Shown: in pieces, positions 62,229-64,000 of the stretch
Position numbering within the stretch: position 1 is the first letter of the stretch
How the letters are laid out: each line of letters begins with the position of its first letter
Source: Amphibacillus jilinensis Y1
Lineage (GTDB): Bacteria; Bacillota; Bacilli; Bacillales; Amphibacillaceae
Length of the DNA: 64,000 bases
Direction of reading: 5' to 3'
Assembly (NCBI RefSeq): GCF_000306965.1
Contig: NZ_JH976434.1
Span: 598,102 to 662,101 of the forward strand
Notes under the pieces: generated by a model
What the model was told of the DNA's origin: nothing
The model's database searches: none
Seen by the model: only the letters and a program-made list of their open reading frames with translations
Translations under genes and position numbers: made by a program

Positions 62229-62915
62229 TCAAATACCACTTAATTTAATTGCCTCTTTTGCTAATAAGGTTAAGGGGTCAATAATTAGAGAAGTTGTTAT
62301 AACCTTATTAGTTAATAAGCTTAATTCAGTACAACCAGTTATAACCGCTCTTACATTGTCTTTTTTAAATTGATCAACTAATTCAGCAAAATATAAATAA
62401 TCACCATCAGCGACATTTTCAGATTTAATCTTGTATATTAACTTCATTATACTAGCCTGTAATGGTTCGTCTGGAATAACCAAGTTATTATCTATCCCTT
62501 TTTTGAATACACTTGATTTAATCGAACCTGAGGTTGCCATCAATCCAATCTTATCACTTATTTGGGCATCATTAATAATATATTTGTTTACCAAATCTAT
62601 CGCATTAACAATTTTTGCTTCACAACCCGCTTGCAATTCATTTATAAAGCTGTGGGCAGTCATACATGGAATTAAAATGTAATCAGCCCCCGCCGTTTGC
62701 AAAGTATCAATATTTTTTTTTAACTGAGGAATTGGGCTCACCCCATTATTCAAAAGAAAATCAGTTCGATCTGGAATTTGAGGATCATTTATAATAATAA
62801 CTTTGGCATGGTCCTGATCTTTTTGAACATCTGCCATGGTTACAATTCTATTAAATAATTCTACAGTAGCTGCCGGTCCCATACCACCTAATATACCTAT
62901 GGTTTTTTTGCTCAT
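62229..62915 (-). CDS. Aspartate/glutamate racemase family protein
   Basis: A cofactor-independent amino-acid racemase of 228 residues. It starts TIGILGGMGPAATVELFNRI, typical of aspartate racemases, and both catalytic cysteines are present: IPCMTAH (near residue 83) and TGCTEL (near residue 191). Substrate could be Asp or Glu. It lies 41 bases after an ATP-grasp ligase gene in the same direction, which suggests that it supplies a D-amino acid for a wall-linked peptide. It is less like the murein enzyme MurI. Confidence 0.85.
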   Translation of the reverse strand: MSKKTIGILGGMGPAATVELFNRIVTMADVQKDQDHAKVIIINDPQIPDRTDFLLNNGVSPIPQLKKNIDTLQTAGADYILIPCMTAHSFINELQAGCEAKIVNAIDLVNKYIINDAQISDKIGLMATSGSIKSSVFKKGIDNNLVIPDEPLQASIMKLIYKIKSENVADGDYLYFAELVDQFKKDNVRAVITGCTELSLLTNKVITTSLIIDPLTLLAKEAIKLSGI

Positions 62916-62956
62916 TACTTATTTCCCCTTCTTCACTCAGTATTTGTATATTTATA

Positions 62957-63991
62957 CTAGAGTGACCTTACATACTCCTTGAAATTGTCAAAACGCTTTC
63001 CATTTAGGATATCATTCATTAATCTTTCTTCAGCTTCCAAATAACTAATACCCAATTGGTTATCGACCTTTTCATTAAACTTAGAAAAGGTTCCTGGTCT
63101 TGGCGTAAACTCCCCAAAAACCATACCCTCTTTAGTCTTTAAAAAGTCAATTCTCATAAATGGAGTAGGTATTTCCTTGCTAATTAATTCAACCTGTTGA
63201 ATTAATTCTTCTGGAACGCCATTTCCTTCAAAAAAAGTTTTTTCAAAAACACCAGTTTTCACAATTTCCCCCGCTCTGTTCCACCAACAATGGCTTTTCG
63301 AAGGGAAACGACTGATTTCTGTAATTAGTTCAACTTTTCCATAAAAACAAAGGAATTTATAATCTCTTGCGGGAGTTAAACGATCATCTTCAAAAATAAG
63401 CTCTTCAATAATCCATTCATCTTTAAAAACTCTACCTTGTTTTATATCATCCTCCATGTTAGCTAACATCTCTGACCAGTTCGATATCTCTGCCGACTTA
63501 TGCACGTCCAGTATTTTATTATCTGATATCACAAGGTAAACACCTCTAGAAGCTGCTCCTTGTGTTGGTTTTATAGCAATATTAGTTTTTTTAGGTATTT
63601 GTTTAAATGTATAGATATTATTATCCGTCCAAGGGCGCTTAACGTTTAGCAGATCTATAAAGTTATATGCATATTTTTTGTCATTTAATTTCCATTCTGG
63701 AAGGTCAATCATCAGTTCTCGTTTTACTGACCTTAAATTCATAGATACTCTAAACGAAGCCAATCTTTTTAGTGAAACACCCTGATTTTCAGCTTCTTTG
63801 AGAACAAACTCTTGCTGATCTTTAATGTTAGTGTATTGTAAAATATGCTCAAATAACCTTGTTTTTTCACGACTGGAATGACTTTTTAATTTTCTAGCTA
63901 CATGGAAATAAAGTGAATTTAGATTTTTCTTTTCTTTTACATAGCGATCATTTTGCTCTTCCAAATATCCCAATAATTCCCCTTTTTCCAA
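62957..63991 (-). CDS. ATP-grasp protein, TupA-like; possibly truncated by the window
   Basis: At least 344 residues. The C-terminal two thirds form an ATP-grasp fold: AIKPTQGAASRGVYLVISD (ATP-binding Lys and glycine-rich loop, near 135-155), DEWIIEELI, DYKFLCFYGKVELI and MRIDFLKTKEGMVFGEFTPRPG (Mg-binding). This most resembles TupA-type proteins, named for teichuronopeptide synthesis in alkaliphilic Bacillus. They are thought to join an amino acid to a polymer with ATP. The listed first codon is TTG; the frame stays open to the right edge, so the true start may lie outside. Confidence 0.72.
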   Translation of the reverse strand: MEKGELLGYLEEQNDRYVKEKKNLNSLYFHVARKLKSHSSREKTRLFEHILQYTNIKDQQEFVLKEAENQGVSLKRLASFRVSMNLRSVKRELMIDLPEWKLNDKKYAYNFIDLLNVKRPWTDNNIYTFKQIPKKTNIAIKPTQGAASRGVYLVISDNKILDVHKSAEISNWSEMLANMEDDIKQGRVFKDEWIIEELIFEDDRLTPARDYKFLCFYGKVELITEISRFPSKSHCWWNRAGEIVKTGVFEKTFFEGNGVPEELIQQVELISKEIPTPFMRIDFLKTKEGMVFGEFTPRPGTFSKFNEKVDNQLGISYLEAEERLMNDILNGKRFDNFKEYVRSL

Positions 63992-64000
63992 ATAAATATC

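Noticed and set aside
1..64000. tRNA, rRNA, insertion sequences, phage genes
   Set aside because: I saw no tRNA-like cloverleaf sequences, rRNA segments, transposases, integrases or phage structural genes in the window.

Overview
The window comes from a low-GC, endospore-forming member of the Bacillaceae. The evidence is a tricistronic gerA-gerB-gerC germinant receptor, perfect Bacillus-type ribosome binding sites, a YtrA-type GntR/ABC operon, LytC/LytD-type autolysins and LCP proteins. An oxygen-independent class III ribonucleotide reductase (nrdDG) indicates life with little or no oxygen. A facultative anaerobe of the Amphibacillus/Halolactibacillus type would fit, but this is inference from gene content only.

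Layout. 371-4797: a small unknown gene and the ger operon. 4986-9583: four-gene ABC export operon on the minus strand with a large extracellular partner protein. 9888-11904: YtrA-like regulator plus ABC transporter, with a perfect operator. 12107-17339: HAD phosphatase, then glycerate kinase and a GntP-type permease divergent from a CdaR-type regulator. 17562-21415: three zinc-ribbon membrane proteins, the third frameshifted. 21543-41752: a minus-strand exopolysaccharide locus. It contains a Wzz/Wzc-type co-polymerase and tyrosine kinase, two CpsB phosphatases, GalU, an EpsC-type dehydratase, the priming sugar transferase, an epimerase, glycosyltransferases, a Wzy-like polymerase, pyruvyltransferase, Wzx flippase, an FrhB-like protein and UDP-glucose dehydrogenase. 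A TPP riboswitch-thiT unit lies inside it. 42060-45166: EAL phosphodiesterase and two more zinc-ribbon membrane proteins. 45510-47857: nrdD-nrdG behind two NrdR boxes. 48328-49984: a NERD-domain nuclease-like protein and a diverged paralogue. 50187-52671: MFS transporter and LCP protein. 53019-63991: cell-wall region with a double glycosyltransferase, a glucosaminidase and an amidase that share nearly identical peptidoglycan-binding repeats, an amino-acid racemase and an ATP-grasp peptide ligase that may run off the right edge.

How it fits together. Most of the window concerns the cell surface. One locus makes and exports an acidic polysaccharide (UDP-glucuronate supply, pyruvylation, kinase/phosphatase control). 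The right-hand region probably makes and remodels a second wall polymer.

Most unusual points. (1) Both autolysin genes appear to start at AUC: each has a promoter and Shine-Dalgarno placed for it, and no AUG/GUG/UUG fits. (2) Two distant arrays of the same 41-bp tandem repeat. (3) A family of at least five dispersed intergenic elements whose stems change sequence but keep pairing. (4) A NERD/zinc-ribbon gene pair whose second member may start at AUA.
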